This document shows, piece after piece, positions 1 to 12,700 of a DNA stretch of 64,000 bases; position 1 is the first letter of the stretch; each line of letters opens with the position of its first letter. The notes beneath the pieces are model-generated. The model worked only from the letters and a program-made list of their open reading frames with translations. It did no database searches and was not told the origin of the DNA. The position numbers were made by a program, and so were the translations under genes. The DNA comes from Formicarius rufipectus (Eukaryota > Chordata > Aves > Passeriformes > Formicariidae): the NCBI GenBank assembly GCA_013399695.1, contig VXAU01002492.1, forward strand, positions 817,854 through 881,853, given 5' to 3'.

Positions 1-119
1 GGAAGTGTCCAGGGCCAGGTCGGACGGGGCTTGGAGCAACCTGGGATAGTGGAAGGTGTTCCTGAGATGCCCTTTAAGGTCTCTTCCAATCCAAAACATT
101 CCACAACGTGATTCTGTGA
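1..119 (+). mobile_element. CR1 LINE, 3' tail fragment
   Basis: This is the 3' untranslated tail of a chicken-repeat-1 (CR1) non-LTR retrotransposon in sense orientation, cut by the left edge of the window. It shows the usual order of CR1 tail blocks: a 'GGAAGTGTCCAGGGCCAGGT' block, then 'GGGGCTTGGAGCAACCTGG', then a 'GTCTCTTCCAATCCAAA' block, ending in a decayed ATTCTGTG terminal repeat near 111-118. The segment between the 'GGAAGGTGTTCCTG' block and the final block is shorter than in typical copies, which suggests an internal deletion. It is non-functional. The family assignment is secure; the subfamily is not determined. Confidence 0.88.
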
Positions 120-3100
120 AATGTGAGTTATCTGCTCAACATCTCCCTGCCTTGCATTGCCAAAAAAAATGACAATCTCCATGATGAAAGTTTTTCCTGT
201 TGTTAAAGATTTGGTGCTTGTATAATTAAATTCCTTGAACTCCTTAGGTGGCATCAAGGTTTGTAGTCCATAGAGACAAATGAAAGGCAAACACACTCTT
301 AAATTCTTTAGCACTTTGTGGTGCAAGGTAACATTTTTCCCTCTACAGTCAAACACTGGCACTGATAGAATGTATCCTCTATTGTTTACTATACAAGGGA
401 AAACATGTTTAGAAAAGGCTCTGAAATGCCATCTTTCTGAGTGTAAGCACACATGTAAAATCAATACAAATTCAACACCCTGTTTTTTTGCAATTCAATA
501 ATAATAATATTAAAACCATCTTTAAATGTCAAGGATGTTGGAAAAATTAAAGATAAAATTATAACAGCACTTCCTCCCCTGTGAAATAGTAATTCTTCCA
601 CTAATCCTGTAAACAAAAGCACTTATTTAATTGTGCTCATCTGTTCTAGCAGTATTTTACTGCAAAGATGTCTCTGTAATAAGAATTAATTAAAATAAAC
701 CATCTGTTTGGGAAAAAAAAAGTCAAAATAAAAAGTATATATAGCAAAGCCATGGGGTAAAAGGCTTTTCTCAGTAAAACCATTAGAATTTCCTTTGAAC
801 AAGACCTTGGTTTAGTGTTTTTATGGTATAGGGCTATAATAGTGTGTACTGATATGGTCATTGAAAGTGCTGCAGGTGCTGGTGGTCATAGGCTTGTTTA
901 TTTTAGATTTTAGGCCCAAAATCACCTCTGAGGAAAATAAAAGGAAAGAGTGCAAATGAACTCTGGGCGTGCAGGAAGGGGGTTCTGCTGAAGGACACCT
1001 CGAGTAACCTTCGAGGAGCTCCTGGAAGGTCTGTTGACAACAGGGAGGACCTGCCCCTCCTGCTGTTGGCACCGAGCCTGGTAAAACCCATGTTTTTACA
1101 ATGTGTAAACCCAATGTGTGAACCCCAGCCCTGTTTGTGACTGAAGGGAAATATCAAGATAAAGGGAGTGAAAGGACCAAAATGAAAATTCATAAAGGTC
1201 AGAATTATCAGCCCAACCTCAATTAATATAAAAACACACGTGCTCCTATTTTTCTCCAGGTGAACATCAGGTACCCACTCCCAACCAAAAGACCTGCTGT
1301 TAAACCTCTCCTTAACCTTTATGTTACATGCCTATATGTAGATTGCATTTATATTTTATATATTGCCCTTGAGATAAAGGAAGTGCAGTCCCTGTTTGAA
1401 TGAGATCGCAAATAAATACCATGTTAAGTAGGAACACTGAAAGAACCTCACTAGGACCTGCATAGAGATTTTTTTTTTCTTTAATTTATTTTTACTTTGC
1501 ATTTTTGTGGCAGAACAGTGGCTGCTATTTTGCATTGCTTCCATATATCCATGGGGAAGTCTGTTTCCTCTGCTATTTGTCCTTCTTTTCTGAGCTTCAA
1601 ATTGGAGGGAAATGAACAACTTAATTTTCAGGAACCCTCTCACCTCTTAGAATTTCAGATTTGTCTTTGTTTTCACAGACTCTTGTAGTTTGCTGCAAGG
1701 GTAGCTATCAAAAATAAAAATCAAAAAGTAACCAAATCCTTATGACCCCCACTATGTATTACAGAACAAGCATAGAGGTTAGATATAAATACTTTTAACA
1801 TTAGAACTAAACAACACAGTATTTCTGCATCTCTGGTGGCAACACTGCATTTTTACAGCGTTTTCAGCATCATGTGCTGAATGAACTTTGAAACAGAGAA
1901 ATATTTTTAAATTATAGGATATGTATCTCTACCAGCCCAATTATACGTGAGTTTTCATGAGAGAAATATTTGTCTTGTATTAAAAAGGAAGAACTTCCAC
2001 AGGATGGAGTTGGATCCACTGCCCCCTTTTCCTTGCTGCTCATGCTCCGCTGTTTGCTTCCCATCAGAGGCCATCGCTGACAGACTCAATATTTTTGGTT
2101 TCCAGGCAGAATTTTGACAGAGAACAATATGAGTTCTGTGCGTGGAGCAGCTGATTTGGGCCATAAGTGTATTGCTCACAAGGGGAAATTAATCATTACA
2201 AGAGAACACTCTACCATAATGTTCTCTCAGCTATAAAGCTGCTCTACTGGAGATAGGTTGGCATTTTCCAAGTCCTCATTAATACCAGTCAGAATGGAAA
2301 TGCTTTTCAGGTTCTCCTATTTCATATATATTTATTCTGAAATTATGAAAAGCACCTTTGAAGCAGCAATTGTATGAAGTGAGTGACCAGAACAACTTAA
2401 ATGGAGAAGTATCATCGTTTTGATATATTGCATTTCAAAACACCATACCTTGGGCAATACCTCACCTGAGGATGTTACTGCACATTAATTTTGAGAATGT
2501 TAGGATCTGCCCACCACTATTTCAGCAGTAAATGCCATGGCAATAAAGAATAATCGCTGCAGTAGTCACACTATTACAGTTAGAGCTCTGTTGGAGTTTC
2601 CATTATAAGTTGTAAATGCTCTTTTTGAAGGATTTGCAACTTTGTGCTTTTGAATTCACATTGGGCTGCAACTTCACACGGGGAAGGATTAGTTTATATA
2701 ATTGCTTAGGTTTTGTTTGATGTTTGGGTATACTGGCTGACAGAAAAATAGACCAGCTCCCTGAAATACCAGCCTGGTCTGCACACTGCTTTTTGCCCTA
2801 ACTTTTTGATTACAGTGCAATTTTATATAAGGATAATTACACTGGAACAACCTCTCGCACAGCTCCAGTGTAAAGGTGTCATACCAGTACAGCTGATTCC
2901 TTTAAATTTAGGGGAATTTAGAGCTAGTTTTTATTTCATACTATTACATTCTTAAATCCTAATTACAGGTCTTTTCCTACTGTATTTTAGCTGTGTTGGC
3001 TTCTACAGCAGCAGGATTAGAATAAAGCAAAACCTATGGAGAAAAGCCCTAAGATGCTGCATTTAATTGTTTACAGTAAGTGAGCAAACTGATAGCTTTT

Positions 3101-4289
3101 CTCAAGCTGTTTCATCATAAAAAATAAAATCAACATTTTTGTAGCTCCATGTTTTGATTGGTTCATTTTAGAAGGATATTTGGGAAAAACAGCTTTTCAT
3201 ACTCTGACTTTTCTTCATTTTCCATTTGCAACCCTGTAGTCCTAAAGCTTTAAACTGTTCTGCTAAGAATTACTTGCTGCCTTAACAGAGCTTCACCCCT
3301 TTGAGGAATACATTCAGTTGTTGGCTGCTTACCATCACACAGGGGCCTGGAATGTGAAAGAACTCAATATCACATTTGGCAACAAGGATCAGAATGCACT
3401 GGTAAAAATAAAGAAAAAAAACAAACAGTAATTGCCCTGGAAAATCACAATATGACTTAATGGTCATACTGTTAATACTTCCAAGCAAAGTAAAAATCAC
3501 AAACAGAGGGTTTTCCTGCAGATTTTCTGTGACATGAAGAGGATTCAGAAGTACACTGTAATTACAAAAGAAAAGTCCAGACATAACAGCAAATAAGAAG
3601 AAGAATGGTTGAAAGGGCTCTCATTTTTTGGAAATTGCACCAAAAATAGAAGTGAAGTATCATTATTGTATGAACAAAACTGTGGCTTCAGTGCAAAGCT
3701 TGTCACATCTAATACAATCAACTCCAAACCTCCTGCAGGGAATCATGACCCTACATCTCTACTGCCACACTAGACTTCTCCCACCCAAAAGAACATAATT
3801 AATTAATTTCAGCTGGAGGATGTTCTCCAGTTTTATAATTAATAACATGAACATTCACCACATTAACCTGCTGTAGCTGAAACAGTAGGTAAAGTGATTA
3901 GTAAAGGTAAATTAAGGCTGATTTCCTTCCAAGTATAGGCTGATACCAGGTGTAGTCAACCTTTAAAATATCAAAACCATGTCTAACCTTATTTATGGAC
4001 ACTGAAACACAAAGAGAAGTGCACTGCCACTAGATATGCAGTATTTGAAAATAACTAGATAAAAATTATTTAGGAAAACTAAAAAATCCCCAATATTATT
4101 TATCTGTTATACTGAATTTGATATCTAATACGGCTGAAGTAGATACAAAGGAAAACCTTCATTAAATTGCTTGTATAATTGAAAATTTAAAAAAAAAAAA
4201 AAGAGTATGTAGCCAACGACTTTTTGCACAGACACAGTTTTAGTGCCTTGATAAGAGGCTTGTAAGACTTAGTTGTTAATAAGACACCC
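120..4289. other. Unique AT-rich non-coding DNA, no gene seen
   Basis: I see no exon-like open frame, RNA gene or recognisable transposable element here. Open frames stay under about 105 codons and none has recognisable protein character. Short A or T homopolymers occur, for example near 4188-4202. Ancient repeats too decayed to recognise by eye may be present. Confidence 0.6.
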
Positions 4290-4344
4290 TGACTGCATCA
4301 AAAAAAAACCCAAAACCCCCCCAAAAAAACAAACCAAAACCAAA
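4290..4344. repeat. A/C-rich low-complexity tract at gap edge
   Basis: An A-rich tract with runs of C (AAAACCC, CCCCCC and AAACC units) leads directly into a run of N. It is the complement type of the T/G tracts seen at 17.3, 18.85 and 23.7 kb. The tract is probably why the assembly broke here. Confidence 0.8.
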
Positions 4345-4519
4345 NNNNNNNNNNNNNNNNNNNNNNNNNNNNNNNNNNNNNNNNNNNNNNNNNNNNNNNN
4401 NNNNNNNNNNNNNNNNNNNNNNNNNNNNNNNNNNNNNNNNNNNNNNNNNNNNNNNNNNNNNNNNNNNNNNNNNNNNNNNNNNNNNNNNNNNNNNNNNNNN
4501 NNNNNNNNNNNNNNNNNNN
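4345..4519. other. Assembly gap (175 N)
   Basis: There are 175 undetermined bases between an A/C-rich tract and an A-run (AAAAAAGAGAG). Open frames drawn across it are artefacts. The true length and content are unknown and are most likely more low-complexity sequence. Confidence 0.95.
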
Positions 4520-6922
4520 AAAAAAGAGAGTTTATTCCTCTTTGTCTAAAGTGACTAGTTCTACTCAGGAGTGGCAGAAAAGGTTTTTCTCTCCTTCCCT
4601 CCTTGTTTCCATTCTTGCATCTTTCTGTTCCACTGTGCAGAGATTTCAAAAGTACAAGAGGAAACTCTCTTCACACACAATTATGCACATTTCTAAAACT
4701 AATACACTCCATCAAAACTATCTAACAGCACACAGTTATAGCAAAATGTCGACTTAGATATGTTTTATAAAATTGGTGAATTCACACAATTCTTATCTGT
4801 TTTAATTTTCATTTTATTAATAGAGCTCTCCACGTGTATCATTCCATGTAAAATCAGCAGGTTCTCCTCTCAGGTCACTGTTGGCCAAAGTCATTTAGCA
4901 GATTCCACTGTTATCACTGAGGCCTCTGTCTTGGGAACTGCTGCTGACTCCTTAGTCTGAGAACGTGCACCATGGGTGTTCCAACACGGGGGGTTTAGGG
5001 ACTAAAGTGCTAAGAAAAAGCAAAATTGTGAGAAAGCTGAGAGAGCCACAAGATCCTGTTCTGTTAATAAAAGTTACCAGATGAGTCTGCTTGGTACATT
5101 GCAGGACTGCTGAAGAAAAATTGGTGTATTAGCAGAGGGGACTAGAAAGAAGACAGAAATAAGAAACAATCATTTCTACCCAGAGGTGAGAAAGTGTAAG
5201 GGTGTATGAGATCATTTTATTGAGTTCCATTATTCTGACTTAAATATTAATTTGGGGACCTACAGTGCTAGAGAAGCACTGTGTTGGAAAATGCCTGTCT
5301 ATTACTTTTCAAAGTTCATCCTCCAGGAGAAAACTGATTTTCTGTGCATCATTCTTGGAGAAATGAAGCTGCCTAAAGCATTTTATGTTCCCACCATTAA
5401 CACCCCATATGCTGATACTGGCGTGTGTTCAAACTGTCATTCTCTGTTGTGCATTCTGCTCACAGAAGAAAAATTATTAAAAAGGCATTTTACATATTTT
5501 AGCCTCGATTGTATTTTAGCAGGTGCAATAAAAATTAAGGGAAAGTTGTGCAATGTTCCTAAAACTTAGCAAATATTCTGCTTAAGAACTGCTGTTCTAC
5601 AGCATTTCCAGGATAGCTTTGTTTTGAAAATCAATCTATAATATATATATAGTGTGTCACACTGTGTATATTGACCCAACTGTGGGTATGGCTGCTTGTT
5701 CTGGTGCTCTTTTGGAAATATCAAAACATATCACAGCAAAATAAAATATGAACAGAGTAGACTTTTCACTTGGGTGGTCAAATATTAAACAGAAAAAAAA
5801 AAGGGGGTGAGGGATTAACTTTTTCCTTTTCTTTTGTTTCTTTTTCTAATTTAGAACTCAAAATGCATGGGTTTGGTCAAACTCATTTAAAAGTTATTCA
5901 ATCCACCTGAAAACTTTGAAAGATTTTTTTTTCAAAGCAGACATATTTCGACATTAAAGGGAATTTTTAAAGTGTTAAACATTTTTCTTCATATACCTCC
6001 AAATTCTCTTATTGCCATCAACATTGTTATCTGAATGCAGTCTACTGCCACTGTTCTTTCCTCCCCAAAATCCCATGAACATTTACCCACAGCTAGTCCT
6101 ACAAAATACCACAAGCCCTTTGTTCTCTCATGCTGTCACAGTTTACCCTACAGCCACGCATTACATATGTGCCGTGTCTGTATGTGTGTTTATAGGAAAT
6201 CTAGGATACCTTTAATAAGGTTTGAATGTGTCTGCTGTAACCCAAGTCTAAAGATGTGACATTTCACCAAATGTTACAGTATTGAATTCCCACCTGAAGA
6301 AACAAAAAAGGAAGGACTTGTACCTGCAGAGCGACCCAGGACAATTCCAAGGAAAGGAAAATTAGAGTGAAAGGTTCTGCCTTGAATTCCACTGAAAACA
6401 CTGGGATAGCCCTGCCAAGCAGGTGGTGCTTTAACAGGTTTCATATTCCCCACTGGTGAGTTTTCCACACTGAGCTTCCAGTGTGTACTGGTTTGTTGGG
6501 AGGCCTTCCCTAGAAATTAGGGGCAAAACTAAGGCAGTATTCCATCCCATTCCCTTACGGAATCAGGTGGATAAAGAACAGGAAGTTCCTTTGCCCCTTT
6601 TCTCTCTTCTCCCTTGTTGGGTGAACTCAGACACAGCAGGTCTCGGCGTTTGGGTCTTGCTCATCTCTGGGAGTTCAGGTCTGTCTGGGGTCTGTTGTCT
6701 GTGTCAGCAGAGGAGGAAATGAATTTGCTTCTTCTGAGGGAAGTTGGTGAGATCTTCTTGTGTGAGTTGTTCTGCTGAGCTAACTCCTGGGGTTCGATTG
6801 TGTGGGTCTGGTTGGTTTTTACCCTTTTGGTCCTTTTCCCCTTTTCCCCTTTTTCCCCTTTGGGACTGCTTGGGATCCTTGTGCATATGTACATAGTGTT
6901 TAGTAGTATATACATGAAATAT
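4520..6922. other. Unique AT-rich non-coding DNA, no gene seen
   Basis: No supported gene. A short TA run lies near 5639-5651. A T/C tract at 6831-6860 contains three CCCC runs spaced by T4 and T5. The open frames, up to about 105 codons, show no protein-family character. Confidence 0.6.
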
Positions 6923-6924
6923 AT

Positions 6925-6979
<55 letters not shown>

Positions 6980-6982
6980 TTT
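6923..6982. repeat. (ATTT)15 microsatellite
   Basis: This is an uninterrupted tetranucleotide repeat of about 15 ATTT units. The run of LFIY residues in one open frame across it is only a translation of the repeat. It is likely to vary in length between individuals. Confidence 0.97.
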
Positions 6983-8938
6983 GCTACAATTTTCCTTTTT
7001 GCTACTTCCTCTCCTTTTTCAGGGAGTTGAAGGAGCTGACCAGGTCACAGCTGGGTTTGGTGGGTAGCCAAGCCAAACTCACATACAGTGATAAACTGCA
7101 TTTCCTTGGAGTTATTTCACAAAACAGAGCCCCAGAGAAGGATTTGTGAACAAGGTGGGCACATGCAAACAGTCTGCCTTGGTGGCACTGCTGTGTGAGC
7201 CTCTGCTCAGCACTGTGCTCACACACACTCTGCACGTGGCAACCCACCCAGGCTCACACAGGAAGACTTCCAAACACAAACAGTGTTTACTACAGAGTCA
7301 AACTTGGGCAAATAAGCCCCACTAGGCATCTCTTGGAAAAGCTATCAGAGTTACTTCTGTTTTCTTGCTTGAGTTGAAAAGTCCCCTGTCGGCTGCCAAT
7401 ATTTGTATCTTTTTACATTTGGATTATCCGTGCGGGATTCAGCAGGCAGAGTTGGTCCAGGGGAAATTACAGGTTTGTGTGCCCAGAAACACACATTTGA
7501 AGCACTGATGGCCTTTTTCTACCCTACCATGGGAACTTCCCTGAGAAAGGAGGCCCTAAAAATGCTGTTAAAGATTTCACAGATATAATTCCCTCTGGAA
7601 TAGTGAAAGCTGTAAGGTTTGAAAGGTCTGCATATCTGTATTCCATGATTTCAAAGGATCCAGTTGTATCCTGCTGTGCCTGAGACTACATTCATTGTCT
7701 GCCTTTCAAGATGGCATTGCAGGGGCTTTCCAGCAAACATTGCCTGCATCACACCAGTGCTGCTGTCCACTCTTACATCAGCCATGGGGAGGAAAGGATG
7801 CTGCTGGAGATACAAGTGCTTCCACAAGAGCTTTAACTCTCAGCACAGCTCTGCTAAGACATCTTCTGGCAGACTGTGGGGCACAGACAGTGGGACACTG
7901 GGGCTGAGTGGGAGGACAGTGAATGCTCTTCTGATATCTCTTTGTCTCTCTGTTTCAGCCAAGTTTGCTTTCTCCCTCCAGGGTGGATCGTGCTGGAGTC
8001 AGAGGCAGACCAGCTCTCTCTGGCTCATGCTAATGAAAAGGCCCAGGAGGGAAGTGGGGGGAAATTACCAATAAAAATCCAGCAGAATAGCTGATTTTTT
8101 TTTTCCTGATTTGATGTTAATTAACTCTAGTCTTACAAGATTAGGTTAACTAGGCAGGCGCATCAAAAAATTTCTCTGTGCTCCTCTGAAGGATCAGATC
8201 CTCAAAGTCCTTGCTGTGAGGGACAGTCTTTCCTTATGTAAATTCTCACGCTGGCTTTGAAAGGCCAGCTCATGTCAGTGAGAATTGATAGGTCTGGTCC
8301 TAAATTGATATTCTCAGAATGCATTTGCCATGATTAAGATTTTCACGTTATCATTTGATCAATTGATTGATGCATACACACATATTTTCTCTCCCAAGAG
8401 AAAATGCAATAATAAAGAATTACTGATGAATGAGTGATTACACATCTTTTTTACAACAGGAATTTTTATCAAGTACTTAGAGATAAATATAAGCCGATGT
8501 AAGTAATAAATAATCTTCATAAAAGGTATGTTGTTGGAAATGCACTTAACTTATCAACACTATCATATCTAATTTTAGCAATGCTATTTACATTATTATA
8601 CATACTCTGGACAACATATTACATTAGATAGGCTTCTCAGAGAGACTTTTATAATAAATGGATGGCAGCAGAATTTCCATCTTAACATAAAGACTTACTG
8701 CTTGGCATTCAGATGGATTCTGTAATCCCAAGCTAATTGTTATACATTGAGTTACCACATTTAATCATTAATGCTGCAGGGAGGCAGACATAAACAGATC
8801 ATTGAAAGTGGAATATGACTGTGGATTATTAACACTACTATCCATTTTATTTTTCTGGATGGGTCTTCCAGTGTTGGTACAGTGTATGCTTTACAAATAG
8901 AGTGTTTTATTTCCATGCTGCTGCAGTACAGAATATAA
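6983..8938. other. Non-coding DNA, no gene seen
   Basis: No supported gene. Base composition rises modestly at about 7.64-8.05 kb, where overlapping open frames of up to 136 codons occur. They are unrelated to one another and lack recognisable motifs. From 8.3 to 8.9 kb the sequence is AT-rich with homeodomain-like ATTA/TAAT words, and could be conserved non-coding DNA. Confidence 0.55.
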
Positions 8939-9775
8939 TCACAGAAACATAGAGGGGGGGGGGTCAGGCTGGAAGGGACCACAGAGGCTCACCTGGTCCC
9001 ACCTCCTGCCCCAGCAGGGCCACCCCAGAGCACAGGGCACAACATTGTGTCCAGAGGGGGCTGCAATATCCCCAGGGAGGACACTCCACCCCCTCTCTGC
9101 TCTCTGCTCAGGGCTGGGGCACTGCCCAGCCAAGAAGTTCTTCCTCCTGTGCAGGTGGAACTCGCCGGGCATCAGTCCCTGCCCGTCCCTGCCGTGCCAG
9201 GGCTGTGCCCCCCGAGCAGAGCCCGCTCCCTGCTCTGCCCCCTCCCTGCGGGCACTGCCGGGCACGGGGAGGTCCCTCTCAGGGGGTGCTCTGGAGGCTG
9301 AACAGCCCCGGCTCCCTCAGCCTTTGCTGCTCCCAGAGCTGCTCCAGCCCGGGGGCATCTCCTCTGGTAGGAGCTCCCTGGCCCAGCTGTGCTGAGGAGC
9401 CACAGCTGGACACAGCCCTGCACATGTGCCTGCCAGGGCTGCCCAGAGGGGCAGGAGCCCCTCCTCACCTGCTGCCAATGCCCTCCCTGATGCCCCCCAG
9501 AGCACCATTGCCCTCCTTGCCCCCAGGACACGCTGCTGGCTCAGGGACAGCTCGTTGTCCCCCAGGACCTTCTCCCAGAGCTCCATCCAGCAGGTCACCC
9601 CCAGCCTGTGCTGCTGCCTGGGCTTGTTCCTCCCCGGCGGCAGGACCTGCATTTGCCTTGGCTGAACCTCAGGCAGTTCTTCCCTGCCCATCTGTGCGAC
9701 CTGCAGAGGCCCCTCGGAAGGGCTCACAGCCCTCTTGGGATCAGCCACTCCTCCCAGATTCGCGCCTTCAGAATA
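8939..9775 (-). mobile_element. CR1 LINE, 5'-truncated copy with ORF2 end and 3' UTR
   Basis: This is the longest CR1 copy in the window, read right to left. Its 3' terminus is at about 8939, marked by degenerate 'ATCACAGAAACATAG' terminal repeats followed by a G10 homopolymer at 8954-8963. The 3' UTR blocks include a tail of the 'TGGTCCCTTCCAGCCTG' type. Farther along, toward 9775, it runs into the C-terminal end of the CR1 ORF2 polymerase. It is markedly GC-richer than its surroundings. The copy is 5'-truncated, as most CR1 insertions are, and no flanking target-site duplication is obvious. Four overlapping open frames on both strands here are shadows of this element. Confidence 0.9.
9317..9748 (-). 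pseudogene. CR1 ORF2 (pol) C-terminal relic
   Basis: This 143-codon open frame is a decayed end of the CR1 ORF2 protein (endonuclease-reverse transcriptase), downstream of the catalytic RT core. The C-terminal CR1 block is readable from about residue 23 to 78: an E-E-L start, then GRNKPR (39-44), RLGV (48-51) and the LSLSQQ stretch (67-72), in the expected order. After that the homology leaves this frame. The expected continuation (GCVQLW) is read in another minus-strand frame at about 9400-9414, so at least one frameshift separates them. No catalytic residues are present and the fragment cannot encode an active enzyme. Its first methionine is accidental. I identified the family by recognition, without alignment. 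Confidence 0.8.
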
Positions 9776-12700
9776 TCATATCTTACCTCACAGTATCAGG
9801 GGCTGACATAACTGATGAATAGGTTCTTTTTATAAAATAAATATTTTTACATCCAGATTTTTCCTTCATTTTTACATCATTTCAATCTCTTTCAAAGTTC
9901 TAAGTAGGAAAACACCCTTCCCTTGAAACTAGGAAAAAAAAAATCCCACTCACCCACACGCCTTGATTTTTCCTAGTTCTTGTTTTATGTCTTCATGTGC
10001 CCAAATGCTGCAGTGAACTGCAAGCTCTCTCTGCCTATTTTGATAGTCTAACAACTTTGGTTTTTCCAAACAATTTACAAACTAAATTTATGCTGCTAAA
10101 ATTAGTCTGTCTGCCTGAGAGAAACACTTGGAGAAACTGGGATTATGGGAATGCCAGGTAGGGTCTACTACTTCTGTATTAATTAGCAATGATCACTGGT
10201 AGCAGAGTCACTCAGTGAGCCCTTTTCCCTGTGCTGCATCCCTGGTCCCTAAATCCTCCTACATCCCATAAGGGAACCTACCAACATCACACACAGCAGT
10301 TGGGAGGGTTTTCTTTGAAAACTGAGCCCTAAGCTCTGCTCACTTACATAGTGCTATGATTCCTACACCAATCCTTCATTCCAGAGCAAATTTCCTCTCC
10401 GAAGAGGTTTGGGTTTCCTCTGTATCCTGATGAAGTGGAGTCTGAGAAAGGACACAGGAACTGAGAGGAACACAAGTGAAGTTGTTGAGTTGGAAATACA
10501 TTTTCCATATCTATCTCTCAAATCAAGAGCTATAACACCCTGATCCCAGCAATAATGCATTCAAATCTCATATGTAAAGCACGAATTTCCTTTAAAGAAT
10601 GAACATACTTAGTGAGCTGAATGAATAATATCAATTATCATTAGTACCACGAGTTTTAAGGAGGCAATCTGAGTTCTGTTACATTAACTCTGGCAACATA
10701 CAGTTGGTGAACATTTTTCTACATGTTAAAAACAAATTGGTAATTTTCATACAACAAAAAGGGAAGGAAAACACAATGACTATTTATGTTCTTGAAGTGT
10801 GATGAAGTTACATATTTATGAATAACTGTGTAAGGATTTAATCCTATGTAACATTGTAGGGTAGGTTTAGAAGAGTGATTAGGTAGATTTGGTTCTCACT
10901 GAACTCTTGGAAATATATGAGTTATTAGCACAATCCTGTGTTAAATCTGCAGATAAATCCACGGTGTTTCTGCCTACTTTGCCTGTATTTTCACTCATTA
11001 AAGCTCAGCTTGCTACAGCCTCCTCGGAGTTGGTGACTGGTGAGGAGTTGTGACCCCTCCTGGTGAAATCCCTTTTCTGCCCCCTGTCCGTGCTAGTCAC
11101 AGCAGGAACACCAAGCCTGGTGGCCTGAACTTGTGTCTCTGCTCCTCTGTCCCTTCCAGGATTCCTGTCACCTCTTCCCCTTTCTGTGCCAGGTGGGACA
11201 AAGACCTGCCTGGTCCCTTCATCTGTGGCAGCATCTTAGACCACTGAAACTTTTTTAAACCTCCCTACTTGTGGGGAATCTGCACTTTTCTGCCTAAATC
11301 ACCATATACCTCTGGCTGTAGGGCTGCCTATGTCATTTGGCAAAGTTTTTAGATCATTTCCAGTTCCAGTTGATCTGAAGATTATTCCATTCATCTGGGC
11401 ACTGAGTTTTTGTCACGATTTGCCTCATACCTGTTCACTGCATTCAGGTGATTATTCCATATATTTATCTCACTTCAGCAGATTTGAGACACCTCACTCT
11501 GTTTTGAGGAAATACTTGGCTTTTCTTATAAATCTGTAATTTTCAGTTTGAAGAAACACTTGTATCTTCAGGGAACATTGTATTCTCTTTTCCCAGTGCC
11601 TTTTAATTTTGTTTATTTTCTCAAGTACCAACAAAAATATGCTGCACTACTGTAACAGTCTCTTGTCAGATCCAAAGAATATATTTTTATCAAGCAAGAG
11701 CTTTAGTTTGCCACAGAAATGCAATATGGTATAATTTATCTAATCTATGCTCAAAATCTCAATAACATTATATAAAAATTTCCCTTAGGGAAAAAAAAAA
11801 AAAAAGAAAGAAAGAAAAAAGGTAGAATTGCAATAAACTGTTCTTCATCCATTTGAACTCCGAGAAGCCTCTTTTAAATCACCTAATAAATCCAGGACCA
11901 ACCATATCTTCATTTGCTCATTAGGTACCCAGTTTAAAAGAAGGGGAAAAAAATCAATACTTGCTCCTGTCTCATTTCTGAAGAATGGCACTGAGCCATC
12001 CGAGGTCTGGAGTGCCTTCAAGTGAGTGACATGCACAGATAAAGTTCAAAACCTCAATATCACCTCAGCTCATTTTGAACATCAGTCACAGGATTCTGAT
12101 TTTTGATGGAATCAGAATTAAAGGAGGAGAGAGGGAAGCACACACTGTGCTCACAGAAGAATGGATACAGTTTGGAAAAGGGAAAAGTATTCTTGCCATT
12201 CTTTAGTGAAATTCTATCAAAAAACAAAGATCTTGATTGTTCGTAAAGTTCATTTTTGCTCCTATAAATGTTTGGACAATAAGATGTTAGATATAAGGCA
12301 GATGTTAAGATTGTACTTATATGAAATAGTAAAGATCTATTAAATATGCAAATCAGCTTAAAATGAAGTAAAGTTTTAGATATGGTATCTTACATGATAT
12401 TCTAAGGATTTATTTTTACTGCTTTCAAGTGCATGTATGTAAGAGGGCAGAGAAAGAAGGTAATAGTTCTTTTACAAAATCAGTGCTTTTTCAAACAGGG
12501 TCTGGAAAACCCTATTATGGTGCCTCAGTTAAAAAAAATATATTGACAAACTGAAAGGGCATTCAGGACTGAGGCCTTGGGAAGGCTGATCAATGAGAAA
12601 AGGCTTAAATAAATAAATATGTATGGCTTACCTTAAAGGTGACTTTTACAAAACTCTGAATCACATCACTGTTAAAATCCTCTTCTTAGGATGATTCTGG

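Noticed and set aside
6822..6858. G-quadruplex on the minus strand in the T/C tract
   Set aside because: Only three CCCC runs are close together; the fourth C run is 13 bases away, so the standard four-run pattern is not met.
9205..9822. 205-codon plus-strand frame
   Set aside because: It is the antisense of the GC-rich CR1 copy at 8939-9775. The real coding relic is on the minus strand.
12093..12118. 9-bp inverted repeat
   Set aside because: Arms this short are expected by chance in a 64 kb AT-rich window.
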